Source: Armatimonadota bacterium (GTDB lineage: Bacteria > Armatimonadota > Fimbriimonadia > Fimbriimonadales > Fimbriimonadaceae). From it: DNA of 64,000 bases. Position 1 is the stretch's first letter, and each line of letters opens with the position of its first letter. Location of the stretch: the NCBI GenBank assembly GCA_022563855.1, contig JADFMN010000002.1:310001-374000 (forward strand), given 5' to 3'. Position numbers and translations under genes: made by a program. Positions 41,947 through 52,202 of this stretch are shown in pieces. A model generated the notes under the pieces. That model ran no database searches. It saw nothing but the letters and a program-made list of their open reading frames with translations, and was not told the origin of the DNA.

Positions 41947-42435
41947 ATGAATAGGCGTAGACCGGAACGCGCGAATCTCATGAGGCGGCGTACAACGGGA
42001 GCACTCCTTATTGACGTGATGCTGGGTATTTTCATGCTCGTCCTTGCGACAGTGGCCCTCATGTCTCTGTACCCCGTAATCAAGCGGGGCGAAATGATGA
42101 GCTCGGACGAAACGAAAGCCGTTCAGATGACGACCAGGCTGATCGAACACATCCAGATGCTGGGTGCTGACGACGTCAATGGCCAAGTGCTCGAGAGCCT
42201 CAACCTGATCGACGCGGGACAGACCCTCCAGCCGTACTCATTCACGCACATACCTCTCGACGAGGCCTCGATGTACAGTCCGGCGCAGGTGCTCGACGAC
42301 GCCAACGGCAACCTAACGATCACGACGCTTGCAGACGGGTCGAAGAGGGTCGACATCAAGCTCGACTACAGGTCGAAGTCAGGTGAGCTGCAGACGGTCC
42401 AGACAGGAACGGTCATAGGAGCGTTCAGAGGATGA
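41947..42435 (+). CDS. PilV-like minor pseudopilin
   Basis: 162-residue type IV pilus minor pseudopilin. The hydrophobic helix is TTGALLIDVMLGIFMLVLATVALMSLYP, with Asp in place of the usual Glu at position +5-6. The region around MMSSDETKAVQMTTRLIEHI is the amphipathic helix. AGGA lies five bases upstream of ATG 41947. First gene of a four-gene pseudopilin cluster; its TGA overlaps the next ATG. Confidence 0.8.
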   Translation: MNRRRPERANLMRRRTTGALLIDVMLGIFMLVLATVALMSLYPVIKRGEMMSSDETKAVQMTTRLIEHIQMLGADDVNGQVLESLNLIDAGQTLQPYSFTHIPLDEASMYSPAQVLDDANGNLTITTLADGSKRVDIKLDYRSKSGELQTVQTGTVIGAFRG

Positions 42436-43001
42436 GAAAAGGTTTTACACTAGTCGAATTGTTGGTCGGAATGACGATCATGGGTCTCTTGATCGTCGGT
42501 GCGATGGCCGTCTACACTTCGACGATGAGGAGTTTCTACCAGACGCGGACAGACATCGACCTGACGACGGAGAACGCGCTTGGAATGCAGCGCGTGGCGA
42601 CCTCCCTTAAGGGCGCCTACAGCATGGAGATTCTTGATGGTGGAAACACGGTCAGGTATTTCATGCCTCTCCTGTCCAACGTCCCCGATCCCGTCACCGG
42701 CGAGCTCGAGATTGTCGACCCGTTGACGTCGGACGGAATCGAGCGCTGGTTCGTTATCGAGAACGGTCAGCTGATCAGCAGGGGTGGGGGCAATGCCGAT
42801 AGAGAGCTCGTCGAGAACATCGTCTTGATCGATCCGGAGCCGGACTCGAGCCAGTACAACCAGATTTACGCCCCGTTCCAACTGACGACCATCGGATCGC
42901 GAAGGGCGCTGACGATCAACTTTATCACGCAGGACCAGGTGCTCGGCAAGCAGCGCTACGTCCGCATGAAGACGACCGTGATCATAAGGAACAGCATATG
43001 A
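42432..43001 (+). CDS. PilW-like minor pseudopilin
   Basis: 189 residues. Leader MRKG before FTLVELLVGMTIMGLLIVGAMAV, a perfect prepilin peptidase site with Glu+5. The following helix and DxDLTTENALGMQRVATSLKGAY match PilW/GspJ-like proteins. Overlaps both neighbours by four bases (ATGA). Acts with the flanking genes in initiating pilus assembly (inferred from family and context). Confidence 0.85.
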   Translation: MRKGFTLVELLVGMTIMGLLIVGAMAVYTSTMRSFYQTRTDIDLTTENALGMQRVATSLKGAYSMEILDGGNTVRYFMPLLSNVPDPVTGELEIVDPLTSDGIERWFVIENGQLISRGGGNADRELVENIVLIDPEPDSSQYNQIYAPFQLTTIGSRRALTINFITQDQVLGKQRYVRMKTTVIIRNSI

Positions 43002-44707
43002 GAAATTTCTGCAAGCGCGGCGTCACATCCATCGCGATACTTCTGATTATGCTCGTGGCGACGACCCTGTTGCTCAGCTTGGCGGGTATGTCGATGGGGA
43101 CGGTCACGCGGTCGTCCAACGAAAGAGACTCCGGCCTCACCTTCAACATTGCACAAGCCGCGCTGGAGTACCAGTTGAGTCAAAGCTATGAATTTGCAAA
43201 GAATAACGTCGTCGGCGACTTCACTCTTGATACGTTCGATCTGTCGGCCCTGGCCGACTCGCTGACTCCCGGAGCGGTGGCATTTGTCACCGTCGAGCCG
43301 ACCGGGGTTCCCGGCCGAGCGTGGTTCACGAGCCACGCGACCTACAACGGCAAGAACTCGAGCGTACGAGTACTCGTTGCGATGAAGGATGTCTCTATGT
43401 GGAACAACGCGATCTTCGCGGGCACTGGGATGAGCGGCAAGGTGATCAACGGCAACGTCGAGATACGAGGCTCCGTGCACATCCTCGGCGAGGGCGAGTA
43501 CTTCTCCGACCTCAACGGCAACGGCGTTCGCGACGACGCCGAGCTGTACAGCGACGACAACGGCAACGGCGTCTGGGACTTTGGCGAGCCTTGGGTCGAC
43601 AGCAACGGCGACGGCGTCTGGAACTCCGCCGAGCCGTACAACGACTCGAACTGGAACGGTTTTTATGACAAGCCGATCACCTCGACGGAGTTTTCAGGCG
43701 AGTTCGGAGGCGGAGCGCACATAGGGAACAACTACTTTGAGATTCCGCCCGAAATAGAGGCGATGTTGCCGCCTTTGCCAGTCATCAATGGACGTGAGAC
43801 CCTACAGGCCGTGTTCCGTGGCAGGCACGGGCTCGTCGGTCTGTCAGGTTCTGCTACGATCGGCGACCCATTGGACCCCGACGGCGGTTCGAGCAAGGGA
43901 TATATGGATGGCGTGTTCGTCACCGACGGTTTCTCGGGCGATTTGGGGAAGCTCTCAGTGTTCAGCGACAACGGCGCCAGTGAGCCGTACGACCTTGATC
44001 ACTTGGAGTTCAAATTCCCGTTCATTACAGGGCTCGGGGCAGAAGAATACATTGACGAAGACGGGATCGCCTGGGCAACGCACGGGCTGTACCTGGATAA
44101 TAACTCCCTGACCGTGCCTGTGAACCTTTTCGACGAATTTACGGCCCCGTTCGACTACTCCGACAGCGATGGCAACCGATTCAGGTACACCCTCGGAGGA
44201 CCCCCCGACCCGATTACCGGATTTCCGACCCCACCGCCGACGATCCTCATCGATGGGATCATCAAGATCGAAGGCAGCTTCGATTTCGGCAAGAAACTCG
44301 GTGAGCTCCGGTACGAAGGCAACGGCACGCTCTACGCGACCGAGGACATCAACGTCCACATCAGCTTGCTGCCCCTGCCTGGCCTGATCTTTCCGACCGA
44401 CACGTCGTTCGGAATGATCGCCGTGCACGACATCAACCTCGCAACGGGAGGCGGTGATTCGCAGCTCGCGATGGTCGGCGCGTTCTTCGCGCAAGGCACG
44501 ATTAGGAGCGCGAAGCAGAACGACATCGCCGGAACGTTCGTATCCAACTACTTCGACATGGGCTCGAACGTCCCCAACATCTACCAGGTTCCCCAACTGG
44601 CGAAGAACATGCCGCCCGCCATGCCTGGCGACGAGCCGTTCATATCGATGAAGATACTCAACTGGCGCGATCGCATGGTGCCCAACGTTCCGGTTACTGG
44701 CAACTAG
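42998..44707 (+). CDS. PilX-like pilus protein with calcium-loop array
   Basis: 569 residues. N-terminal membrane helix VTSIAILLIMLVATTLLLSLAGM after a basic start resembles PilX/GspK-type proteins. Near residues 168-225 lie four EF-hand-like loops: DLNGNGVRDDAE, DDNGNGVWDFGE, DSNGDGVWNSAE and DSNWNGFYD. The rest is beta-rich, with filament-like VIDGIIKIEGSF and PFITGLG segments. The gene at 45014 is a full-length paralogue. Possibly a calcium-dependent tip adhesin (inference). Confidence 0.8.
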   Translation: MRNFCKRGVTSIAILLIMLVATTLLLSLAGMSMGTVTRSSNERDSGLTFNIAQAALEYQLSQSYEFAKNNVVGDFTLDTFDLSALADSLTPGAVAFVTVEPTGVPGRAWFTSHATYNGKNSSVRVLVAMKDVSMWNNAIFAGTGMSGKVINGNVEIRGSVHILGEGEYFSDLNGNGVRDDAELYSDDNGNGVWDFGEPWVDSNGDGVWNSAEPYNDSNWNGFYDKPITSTEFSGEFGGGAHIGNNYFEIPPEIEAMLPPLPVINGRETLQAVFRGRHGLVGLSGSATIGDPLDPDGGSSKGYMDGVFVTDGFSGDLGKLSVFSDNGASEPYDLDHLEFKFPFITGLGAEEYIDEDGIAWATHGLYLDNNSLTVPVNLFDEFTAPFDYSDSDGNRFRYTLGGPPDPITGFPTPPPTILIDGIIKIEGSFDFGKKLGELRYEGNGTLYATEDINVHISLLPLPGLIFPTDTSFGMIAVHDINLATGGGDSQLAMVGAFFAQGTIRSAKQNDIAGTFVSNYFDMGSNVPNIYQVPQLAKNMPPAMPGDEPFISMKILNWRDRMVPNVPVTGN

Positions 44708-45013
44708 CCTCTTGCGCTCCGTCGCCCTCGCTCAAGGGGAGACGGAGCCGAGGTCAGCCCCCCCCGCCTGTCCGTCCAGCTGACTGCTACGGCAACCTGC
44801 CCAACATGATGCTCGTGCCAGGCCGCGAGCGATCCCGAAAATCCCGCATAAAAGCCGTGGTCAACCCCGGTGCGACTACCTAAGCGAAACGTGTAATACA
44901 TGGAATAACCGAGTAGCAGCACGCCCTCGTGGCACTTGGCGGAACTTCACGAGACACTGCGGATCGGTGACCGACCGACAGGTCTACTACCAGTCCCGCG
45001 AGGTGCCAAAACC
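44708..45013. other. 306-base gap between PilX-like paralogues with a hairpin
   Basis: GCTCCGTC (44716-44723) pairs with GACGGAGC (44741-44748), enclosing CCCT/AGGG, as a terminator-like hairpin without a T run. A C8 tract lies near 44758. No gene or clear promoter seen; an in-frame extension of the downstream gene back to 44936 lacks a plausible leader. Confidence 0.5.
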
Positions 45014-46765
45014 ATGTATATGCGCCAGAACGTTCACGACCAGTCCGGCTCCCCGCTGGCGAAGACCAGCGGCAGTCATGCGCGGCATTCCATAAGAGCC
45101 TTCCGCAGGCGCGGCGTCACGTCCATCGTAGTGCTGCTCATGATGTTCGTCGCGATCACCCTCATGCTCAGCCTCGCTGGCATGGCCATGGGCTCGCTCA
45201 AGCGGTCGACCAACGAGAAGGGCAGCATGCTCTCGCTGCAGGTCGCGCAGACGATCATGGAGTACATGGTCGCTCAGAGCTATGAAGAGGTGAAGGACGA
45301 GAACGGCAACTTCTATCCGGAAGCGTTCGACATGACCGACCTTGCGAACGATCTTACACCGGGCGCCACGGCGATCCTGACCGTGCAACCGATGAGCGTG
45401 CCGACTCGAGCTTGGTTTACCAGTACCGCCACTTACAGGGGCAAGACGTCCAGCATCCGGTCGCTGGTCACAACCAAGGATGTTTCGATTTGGAACAACG
45501 CGATCTTCGCGGGAACCGGTGCTGGCGGTCGATCGATCGAGGGCAACGTCGACATCCGCGGCGGCGTTCACATACTCGGCGACGGTGAGCCGTTCTCCGA
45601 CCTGAACGGCAACGGACAGTGGGACGGCGAAGAGGTTTACGACGACGTCAATGGCAACGGCGTCTGGGATCCAGGCGAGCCTTGGGCCGATGCGAACGGC
45701 GACGGCGTGTGGAACTCGGCAGAGCCTTACGACGACACGAACTGGAACGGATTTTACGATCCGCCGATCGCAACCACCGACTTCAGCGGCAACATGTCCG
45801 GCGGCGCTTTGATCGGCAACAACTACTCTGGCATGCCGGTCGAGCTCGAGGCACTGATACCGGCGCTCCAAATCATCAACGGTCAGGAAACCCTGGAGGC
45901 CGACCTGAGGATCAAGCACGGCTTGATGGGCCTCAGCGGCACCGCGACTGCCGGACAGAACTACGACCCCGACGGCGGCACCAGCAAAGGAGCGCTGGCC
46001 GGAGTCTACGTCAGCGACGGATTCGGCGGAAACCAGGGCGCGAGCAGCGTCTTCAGCGACAACGGTTCAGGGCACGGCTACGATCTCGGCCACCTAGGAA
46101 TCGTGTTTCCGTATATCGAGGGGCTGTGGGCGCCTGAGTTCATGGACGAGTTCGGCGTGCTTTGGGACAACCAAAAGCTGTACCTCGACAATCGCTCGAT
46201 GACGATCCCGCTTGACGAAATCGACGGCTCAACTGAGGCGTTCTCCTACGGGCCGGATCTGTACGGCAATTCAATCACATATATGCCTGGAAGCGGAAAC
46301 GGCAACAATGTTACACCTGGTAGGTTGGATATCAACGGCATCATCAAGATAGATGGCAATTTCGAGATCGACGGGCTCGCCGGACTGCGCTACACTGGTT
46401 CCGGTACGTTTTACGTAACCCGGGACGTGTACATCGGCAACGACATTTTGCCCGAGGTTGGCTATGTGTTCCCGACAGATACAAGCCTCGGCATCATCGC
46501 TGGAAGAAATATGAATCTCGCCACAGGCAATGGAGATTCGCAGCTGTCGATGGCAGGAGCTTTTTACGCGCAAGGCACAGTGAGGAGCCCGAAGCAGAAC
46601 AACATCCTGGGAACGTTCGTTGCGAACTTCTTCGATATGGGCAAGAACGTACCGAATATCTGGCAGGTGCCGACCCTGGTGGACAACATGCCGCCAGGGA
46701 TGCCCGGTGACGTGCAGTTCATCACGATCAAGCTGAAGAACTGGCGCGAGCGAAAAGGAGATTAG
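45014..46765 (+). CDS. PilX-like pilus protein with calcium-loop array, second copy
   Basis: 583 residues. Starts MYMRQNVHDQS, then a basic segment and helix VTSIVVLLMMFVAITLMLSLAGMAM. Close paralogue of the gene at 42998 over its length, including four calcium-type loops (DLNGNGQWDGEE, DVNGNGVWDPGE, DANGDGVWNSAE, DTNWNGFYD) and the shared endings VPNI.QVP and MP.AMPGD/MPPGMPGD. ATG 45014 has GAGGTG upstream. A strong terminator follows. The N-terminal extension of ~30 residues before the helix is unusual for pilins. Confidence 0.8.
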   Translation: MYMRQNVHDQSGSPLAKTSGSHARHSIRAFRRRGVTSIVVLLMMFVAITLMLSLAGMAMGSLKRSTNEKGSMLSLQVAQTIMEYMVAQSYEEVKDENGNFYPEAFDMTDLANDLTPGATAILTVQPMSVPTRAWFTSTATYRGKTSSIRSLVTTKDVSIWNNAIFAGTGAGGRSIEGNVDIRGGVHILGDGEPFSDLNGNGQWDGEEVYDDVNGNGVWDPGEPWADANGDGVWNSAEPYDDTNWNGFYDPPIATTDFSGNMSGGALIGNNYSGMPVELEALIPALQIINGQETLEADLRIKHGLMGLSGTATAGQNYDPDGGTSKGALAGVYVSDGFGGNQGASSVFSDNGSGHGYDLGHLGIVFPYIEGLWAPEFMDEFGVLWDNQKLYLDNRSMTIPLDEIDGSTEAFSYGPDLYGNSITYMPGSGNGNNVTPGRLDINGIIKIDGNFEIDGLAGLRYTGSGTFYVTRDVYIGNDILPEVGYVFPTDTSLGIIAGRNMNLATGNGDSQLSMAGAFYAQGTVRSPKQNNILGTFVANFFDMGKNVPNIWQVPTLVDNMPPGMPGDVQFITIKLKNWRERKGD

Positions 46766-46786
46766 CCTTTCACGTCTCGCAGACTG

Positions 46787-46826
46787 GAGCGGGCTCTTCC
46801 ACAACGGATGAGCCCGCTCTGTTATG
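46787..46826 (+). terminator. intrinsic terminator after pilus operon
   Basis: GAGCGGGCTC (46787-46796) and GAGCCCGCTC (46810-46819) form a perfect 10-base-pair stem with a 13-base loop, followed by TGTTATG. It is 21 bases past the stop at 46765. Confidence 0.75.
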
Positions 46827-46835
46827 TCGCAAGGG

Positions 46836-46841
46836 TACGAT
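46836..46841 (+). promoter_or_regulatory. -10 box for leaderless ribulokinase mRNA
   Basis: TACGAT, six bases before GTG 46848, just downstream of the pilus-operon terminator. Confidence 0.45.
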
Positions 46842-46847
46842 CATAGG

Positions 46848-48500
46848 GTGACATCGAGCCCCTCCTTCGCCCTCGGCCTCGACTTCGGCACCGGTAGCGT
46901 CCGCGCTCTGATCGTCGACTGTCACGATGGTTCGGAGGCCGGCGTTGGGGCGTGCGATTTCCCGCAAGGTGAGGGTGGCGTTCTCGTCTCCGATGACCCG
47001 AACCTCGCACGGCAAGACCCGCGCGATTGGTTTCTAGGTGCGAGCAAGGCCATTTACGCTGCGATCGCGTCGTCTGGAGTAAATCCTACGGCGATCGTTG
47101 GGATCGGGCTCGATGCGACGGCATCGACACCAGTGCCGGTCGACGCCGGGTGTAGGCCGCTCTGTTTCGACGCGAAGTTCTCGGACGACTTGGCAGCCTT
47201 TGCCTGGCTGTGGAAAGACCATACGTCTCACGCCGAGGCCGCTGAAATCACTGCGCTCGCCATGGCTGAGGGGCGACCTTACTTGGCTAAGTTCGGTGGG
47301 GCGTATTCATCCGAGTGGTTCTGGTCCAAGGCGCTTCACTGTGCGCGGACTTCACCAGTCGTGTTCGACGCCAGCGCGACTTGGCTGGAAGAGACGGACC
47401 TCATAGCCGCACATCTTTGTGGCATCGACGTTCCTGCTTCGGTAAAGCGATCCGCGTGCGCGGCGGGGCACAAGGCCATGTTCAATCCGCAATGGGGCGG
47501 TTATCCAGACCGTGAGTTCCTCAGCGGCCTCGACCCCCGGCTCGCGCGCTTGCACGACAGCATGACGGGCGGTGTCTTCGCTTGCGACGTAGCCGCTGGC
47601 GGAGTTTCTGGTGCCTGCGCAGCAGAAACGGGGATTCCGAAAGATACGCCGGTCGCTGTCGGGATCATTGATGCGCACGCAGGCGCTGTTGGTAGCGGCA
47701 TCGTGGCAGGGACGATGGTCAAGATTCTGGGGACTAGCTCATGCGACATCCTCGTGGGGCCGAGCGATGGATCGGTCCCGGATATCGAAGGCGTTGCGGG
47801 GGTTGCTCACGACTCCGTCATTCCGGGAATGCTGGGGATCGAGGCCGGCCAGGCGGCGGTGGGAGACCTGTTCGACTGGTACGCCCGGTCTTGTGGCATG
47901 CGGCACGACGATCTGACGGAGGCCGCCGCTCAGATTACGCCAGGCAGCAGCGGTCTGCTGGCGCTCGATTGGAACAACGGCAACCGGAACGTTCTTGCCG
48001 ACCCTCTTCTGACAGGGCTCCTCGTCGGCCAGACGTTGCGCACGACCCCGGCGCAGATCTATCGCGCGCTCATCGAGTCCACTGCGTTCGGCGGGCTCAA
48101 GATCATTCAACAGATCGAGGAAGTCGGGGTGCCCGTTGAGCAGATGATCGTGTGTGGCGGCATCGCTGACAAGAACCCGCTCGTTCTGCAGATCTACGCC
48201 GACGTCTTGGGGCGGCCGATCAAGGTCAGTCGCAGCCAGGAGACATGTGCGCTTGGCGCGGCGATCTTCGGAGCGGTCGTAGGAGGTGCGCACTCTAACA
48301 CAGATCTGGCGATCAAGGCGATGACGGGCAGCCCTCGCGAGATCTATCGGCCAGTCGAGGCGGCGCAAGAAACGTATCGAGAGCTGTATGCGCTTTACAT
48401 CGACTTGCACGACGCGTTCGGTCGCCCGAAATCGGCAGGCAGCTTGCACCACGTGATGAAGCGGCTCATCGAGATTCGCCAGCGATCGCGTCCTGCCTGA
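46848..48500 (+). CDS. araB: ribulokinase (FGGY family)
   Basis: 550-residue sugar kinase phosphorylating L-ribulose. [16 protein letters not shown] is the phosphate-binding start; [45 protein letters not shown] and [13 protein letters not shown] match ribulokinases in order, and ILGTSSCDI the second FGGY motif. GTG 46848 follows a leaderless-type -10. No other arabinose genes are nearby. Overlaps aroC tail-to-tail by 35 bases. Confidence 0.9.
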   Translation: MTSSPSFALGLDFGTGSVRALIVDCHDGSEAGVGACDFPQGEGGVLVSDDPNLARQDPRDWFLGASKAIYAAIASSGVNPTAIVGIGLDATASTPVPVDAGCRPLCFDAKFSDDLAAFAWLWKDHTSHAEAAEITALAMAEGRPYLAKFGGAYSSEWFWSKALHCARTSPVVFDASATWLEETDLIAAHLCGIDVPASVKRSACAAGHKAMFNPQWGGYPDREFLSGLDPRLARLHDSMTGGVFACDVAAGGVSGACAAETGIPKDTPVAVGIIDAHAGAVGSGIVAGTMVKILGTSSCDILVGPSDGSVPDIEGVAGVAHDSVIPGMLGIEAGQAAVGDLFDWYARSCGMRHDDLTEAAAQITPGSSGLLALDWNNGNRNVLADPLLTGLLVGQTLRTTPAQIYRALIESTAFGGLKIIQQIEEVGVPVEQMIVCGGIADKNPLVLQIYADVLGRPIKVSRSQETCALGAAIFGAVVGGAHSNTDLAIKAMTGSPREIYRPVEAAQETYRELYALYIDLHDAFGRPKSAGSLHHVMKRLIEIRQRSRPA

Positions 48501-49557
48501 GCCCGTGATCCGCCAGCACGAGCGCGACCATCGCCTCGACGATCGGCACGGCGCGGGGCAGGACGCACGGGTCGTGCCGCCCTCGGCCCTTGAGCGTAGT
48601 GTTCTCAAATTCGGTAGTCACCGTATCTTGCTCGTGCAGGATCGTTGCTGTCGGCTTGAACGCTGCGCGGAGCGTGATCGGCATTCCGTTGCTGATTCCG
48701 CCCTGGATCCCTCCGCTGAAGTTGGTCGTCGTGTACGCCGAAACCTGGTCGTCCGACCGAAACGGGTCGTTGTGTTCGCTGCCGGTCAGATCGGTGCCCG
48801 CAAATCCGCTCCCGACTTCAAACCCCTTGCACGCCGGTATGCTCAAGAGAGCCTTCGCAAGGTCCGCCTCCAGCTTGTCGAAAACCGGCTCGCCCCATCC
48901 CGCCGGTACGCCGCGAACGACGCAGGACACGATGCCTCCGACCGAGTCGCCCTTTTTTCGCACATCTTCGATCTTGGCGATCATCCTCTCGGCAATATTC
49001 GCGTCAGGACACCGCACGATCGTTGATTCGACGTCGGCCAGCTGCAAGGTCTCAAGATCGATGGTCGCCTCAACGTCGTGAACTTTGGTGACGCACGCCA
49101 CGACCTCCACGTCCCATCGGCTTTTGAGAAGCGCTTTGGCGACCGCCCCAGCGGCGACTCGGCCAACGGTCTCGCGCGCAGATGCACGGCCGCCACCCGA
49201 CCAAGCGCGCACGCCGTACTTCATGTCGTACGTAAAGTCGGCGTGCGACGGTCGATACTTGGTCCGCATCTCCTCGTAGTCGCGTGAGCGTGAATCCGAG
49301 TTGCGGACCAGCATGGCGATCGGCGTGCCGAGAGTTACGCCGTCGAGAAGTCCGCTGAGAACCTCCACTTCGTCCAGCTCTTTGCGCTGTGTGGTAATCG
49401 AGCTTTGCCCTGGTCGCCTGCGGTCCAGCTCGGCTTGTATTTGACCAAGCTCCAGCGGCAGGCGGGGCGGGCAGCCGTCAACGACGACCCCGACCGCGGG
49501 ACCGTGGGACTCACCGAAGGTCGTGACGCGAAAGACCGTGCCGAAGGTGCTGGACAT
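48466..49557 (-). CDS. aroC: chorismate synthase
   Basis: 363-residue FMN-dependent enzyme, last step of the shikimate pathway (EPSP to chorismate). Signatures: [82 protein letters not shown] and the C-terminal [17 protein letters not shown]. Full length. Follows the PCD gene by 19 bases on the same strand, so probably co-transcribed. Confidence 0.97.
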   Translation of the reverse strand: MSSTFGTVFRVTTFGESHGPAVGVVVDGCPPRLPLELGQIQAELDRRRPGQSSITTQRKELDEVEVLSGLLDGVTLGTPIAMLVRNSDSRSRDYEEMRTKYRPSHADFTYDMKYGVRAWSGGGRASARETVGRVAAGAVAKALLKSRWDVEVVACVTKVHDVEATIDLETLQLADVESTIVRCPDANIAERMIAKIEDVRKKGDSVGGIVSCVVRGVPAGWGEPVFDKLEADLAKALLSIPACKGFEVGSGFAGTDLTGSEHNDPFRSDDQVSAYTTTNFSGGIQGGISNGMPITLRAAFKPTATILHEQDTVTTEFENTTLKGRGRHDPCVLPRAVPIVEAMVALVLADHGLRQDAIAGESR

Positions 49558-49576
49558 TCACGTTCGAGTCTACCGA

Positions 49577-49870
49577 CTAAGCGATAGAATCGACGCGCCG
49601 GGCCAGCTCAAAGTCGTAACTGGTGAGCCCGCCGGCATCGTGCGTCAGCACGGAAACCCGGACCTTTTGGTACCCGATCAGCAGGTCCGGATGGTGGTTC
49701 AGCCCGTCGGCTGTGTGTCCGACCGCCGAACCGAACACGACGCCTGCAGCATAGGAGCCGAATGAGAACTCCTTGGTCAGCATCCCGTCAACGACGCTCC
49801 AGCCGTCGAGCTGCGCGACCCGGTTTTTGATCTCATCGTCGGGGAGTCTTTCATAGGACAAATCTGACAT
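49577..49870 (-). CDS. 4a-hydroxytetrahydrobiopterin dehydratase (PCD)
   Basis: 97-residue pterin-4a-carbinolamine dehydratase. GLNHHPDLLIGYQKVRVSVLTHDAGGLTSYDFELARRVD carries the active-site His pair and family ending. TATCCT (minus, 49880-49885) lies nine bases before ATG 49870. First gene of a two-gene unit with aroC. Role in pterin recycling is the family function; the partner hydroxylase is not in the window. Confidence 0.93.
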   Translation of the reverse strand: MSDLSYERLPDDEIKNRVAQLDGWSVVDGMLTKEFSFGSYAAGVVFGSAVGHTADGLNHHPDLLIGYQKVRVSVLTHDAGGLTSYDFELARRVDSIA

Positions 49871-49879
49871 GATGGAGAG

Positions 49880-49885
49880 AGGATA
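49880..49885 (-). promoter_or_regulatory. -10 box for the PCD-aroC unit
   Basis: TATCCT on the minus strand, nine bases before ATG 49870. Confidence 0.4.
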
Positions 49886-49896
49886 CCAAGCAAAGG

Positions 49897-50544
49897 ATGT
49901 TCAGAGACCGCATCGACGCTGGCGAACAGCTCGCTGGACTTCTCGAAGAGTATAAAGGACGTTCGACTCTTGTGCTTGGTCTGCCCAAAGGCGGAGTCCC
50001 GGTGGCGGCGGAGGTAGCGCGGTTCTTGGATGCAGAGCTCGACGTTCTGGTCGCTCGGAAAGTCGGAGCCCCGCAACAAAGGGAGTTCGCGATCGGCGCT
50101 GTCTCCGAGCACTGCGCCGAAGTGCGCGACGAAGAGGCGCTCAAAGGCCTTGGTCTGAGCGAAGACGACTGGGAGAGGCAGAAGGCCCGCACGCTCGCGG
50201 AGATGCAAAGCCAGATCGAGCTTTTTCGAGGAGGGCGCGAACTGCCTTGTCTAACGGATCGTACCGTCATCGTCGTCGATGACGGGCTTGCGACTGGCAG
50301 GACGGCCCAGGCCGCAGTGCGGGCGGTCGCCGGCAGAGGGGCGCAAAAGCTCGTTTTCGCGGCTCCGGTCGCGTCCGTCGTCGGCAGGAAGCGGATCGAG
50401 AGGGAGGAGGGAGTGGACGAAGTCGTGACGGTGTCAGTGCCGTTCGTGTTCTACGCCGTAGGGCAGTTCTATCGCCGTTTCCGCCCTGTCGAAGCCGACG
50501 AGGTCGTTGACGTTCTCGAACGGTTTCGCAACGCCCGATGCTGA
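49897..50544 (+). CDS. phosphoribosyltransferase-domain protein
   Basis: 215 residues. The PRPP-binding motif [14 protein letters not shown] (residues ~128-141) and [31 protein letters not shown] are those of stand-alone PRTase-like proteins often next to dienelactone hydrolase or erythromycin esterase domains. Substrate unknown. Divergent from PCD with 26 bases between starts. Confidence 0.87.
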   Translation: MFRDRIDAGEQLAGLLEEYKGRSTLVLGLPKGGVPVAAEVARFLDAELDVLVARKVGAPQQREFAIGAVSEHCAEVRDEEALKGLGLSEDDWERQKARTLAEMQSQIELFRGGRELPCLTDRTVIVVDDGLATGRTAQAAVRAVAGRGAQKLVFAAPVASVVGRKRIEREEGVDEVVTVSVPFVFYAVGQFYRRFRPVEADEVVDVLERFRNARC

Positions 50545-50666
50545 TCCGTCGAGCATCTTGGCAGAGGTCACAAGCTAGGCCAGCGACCAACGTATACTGT
50601 GAGCCAGATTCGCGCCGCGTCGCCAAGGCGAAACGTACCCTGGCAGCCGGACGAGGAAATCCAGCA

Positions 50667-52202
50667 ATGAGTTCTCCCAGCGTCACCGAAGGCGAAGTAG
50701 GTTTCCAGGCCGCCAAGTCAGTCAGCCGCAACCTAACGACAGCAGAGCTCGTCGAGCACGCGATCAAGAACGGCGACGGGGTGCTCTCGGCAGGCGGAGC
50801 GCTCGTCGCGTACACGGGAAAGTACACAGGGAGAACTCCCAAGGACAAGCGCGTCGTCCGCGACGAGTCGACGGAAGACAACGTCTGGTGGGACAACAAC
50901 GCCGAGATAACGCCAGAGGAGTTCGACACGATCTTGGGCCAGGTCAACAGTGCCTTGCCCAATAAGAACATCTATATCGTCGACGCGTGGGGCGGAGCGG
51001 ACCCAGACCACAGGATCGCCGTTCGGATCATCGTCGAGAACGCCTATCACGCGCTGTTCATCAAGTCGCTCTTGATACGGCCCACAGATGAAGAGCTTGC
51101 CGACTTTAGTCCTGAGTGGACGATCGTCGACCTCGGGTCTGAGACGTACAAGCGCACAGTAGACGGTGTCGAGCGGGACGCGATGATCGCCCTCGACTTC
51201 GCACGCAAGACCGTCGTCATCCTCGGCACGATGTACGCGGGCGAGATGAAGAAGAGCGTCTTTACGATCCTCAACTACCTCTTGCCGCTCAAGGGCGTCA
51301 TGAGCATGCACTGCTCTGCCAACATCGGCCAAGCCGGAGACACGGCGCTGTTCTTCGGGCTGTCGGGGACCGGCAAGACGACCTTGTCGGCCGACCCGGA
51401 CCGCAGGCTGATCGGAGACGACGAGCACGGTTGGACCGACAAAGGCGTCTTCAACTTCGAAGGCGGGTGCTACGCCAAGTGCATCAAGCTCAGCAAGGAG
51501 GGCGAGCCGGAGATCTACAACGCGATCAAGTTTGGATCGGTGCTGGAGAACGTCGTGCTGGACGACCAAAAGAGGCCGGACTACGACGACGGGTCGATTA
51601 CGGAGAACACGCGCTGCGCCTATCCGCTAGAGCACATCGAGGGCGCTGTCCTACCGAGCGTCGGCGGCCACCCGAAGAACATCATCTTTCTCACCGCGGA
51701 CGCGTTCGGCGTTCTTCCGCCGATCTCCAAGCTGACGCCGGAACAGGCGATGTTCCACTTCCTGAACGGATACACCGCCAAGGTCGCGGGCACCGAAGCC
51801 GGAGTGACCGAGCCGCAGGCGACGTTCTCGACGTGCTTTGGCCAGCCGTTCCTGCCGTTGCGGCCGAAAGTCTACGCGGAGCTGCTCAAGAAGAAGATTG
51901 CCGAGCACCGCGCTAGCGTATGGCTGGTCAACACGGGCTGGACGGGAGGCCCGTACGGCGTCGGCAGCCGAATGAGCCTTGCCTACACTAGGGCCATGGT
52001 CAACGCTGCGCTCAGCGGCGCTCTGGCCAGCGTCGAGTACGAGGTTGATCCGATCTTTGGGCTGTCCGTGCCGACGACGTGCCCCGAAGTGCCGACCGAA
52101 GTTCTGATGCCGCGAAACACGTGGTCCGATGGCGATGCTTACGATCTGAAGGCCAAAGAGCTGCAATCGATGTTCGACGAGAACTTCGAAAAGTACTCTT
52201 AG
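50667..52202 (+). CDS. pckA: phosphoenolpyruvate carboxykinase (ATP)
   Basis: 511-residue gluconeogenic enzyme: oxaloacetate + ATP to PEP + CO2 + [15 protein letters not shown] near the substrate site, kinase P-loop [22 protein letters not shown], the PEPCK signature with NFEGGCYAK and [18 protein letters not shown] 50667 has GGAAA ten bases upstream; TATACT at 50593-50598 is a possible -10 with a ~60-base leader. Overlaps the convergent gene stop by four bases. Confidence 0.97.
   Translation: MSSPSVTEGEVGFQAAKSVSRNLTTAELVEHAIKNGDGVLSAGGALVAYTGKYTGRTPKDKRVVRDESTEDNVWWDNNAEITPEEFDTILGQVNSALPNKNIYIVDAWGGADPDHRIAVRIIVENAYHALFIKSLLIRPTDEELADFSPEWTIVDLGSETYKRTVDGVERDAMIALDFARKTVVILGTMYAGEMKKSVFTILNYLLPLKGVMSMHCSANIGQAGDTALFFGLSGTGKTTLSADPDRRLIGDDEHGWTDKGVFNFEGGCYAKCIKLSKEGEPEIYNAIKFGSVLENVVLDDQKRPDYDDGSITENTRCAYPLEHIEGAVLPSVGGHPKNIIFLTADAFGVLPPISKLTPEQAMFHFLNGYTAKVAGTEAGVTEPQATFSTCFGQPFLPLRPKVYAELLKKKIAEHRASVWLVNTGWTGGPYGVGSRMSLAYTRAMVNAALSGALASVEYEVDPIFGLSVPTTCPEVPTEVLMPRNTWSDGDAYDLKAKELQSMFDENFEKYS

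Noticed and set aside
43500-43670. Closely spaced repeats (AACGGCGACGGCGT-like), also at 45600-45750, resembling a small repeat array
   Set aside because: They encode the calcium-type loops of the PilX-like proteins; no spacers or cas genes, so not CRISPR.
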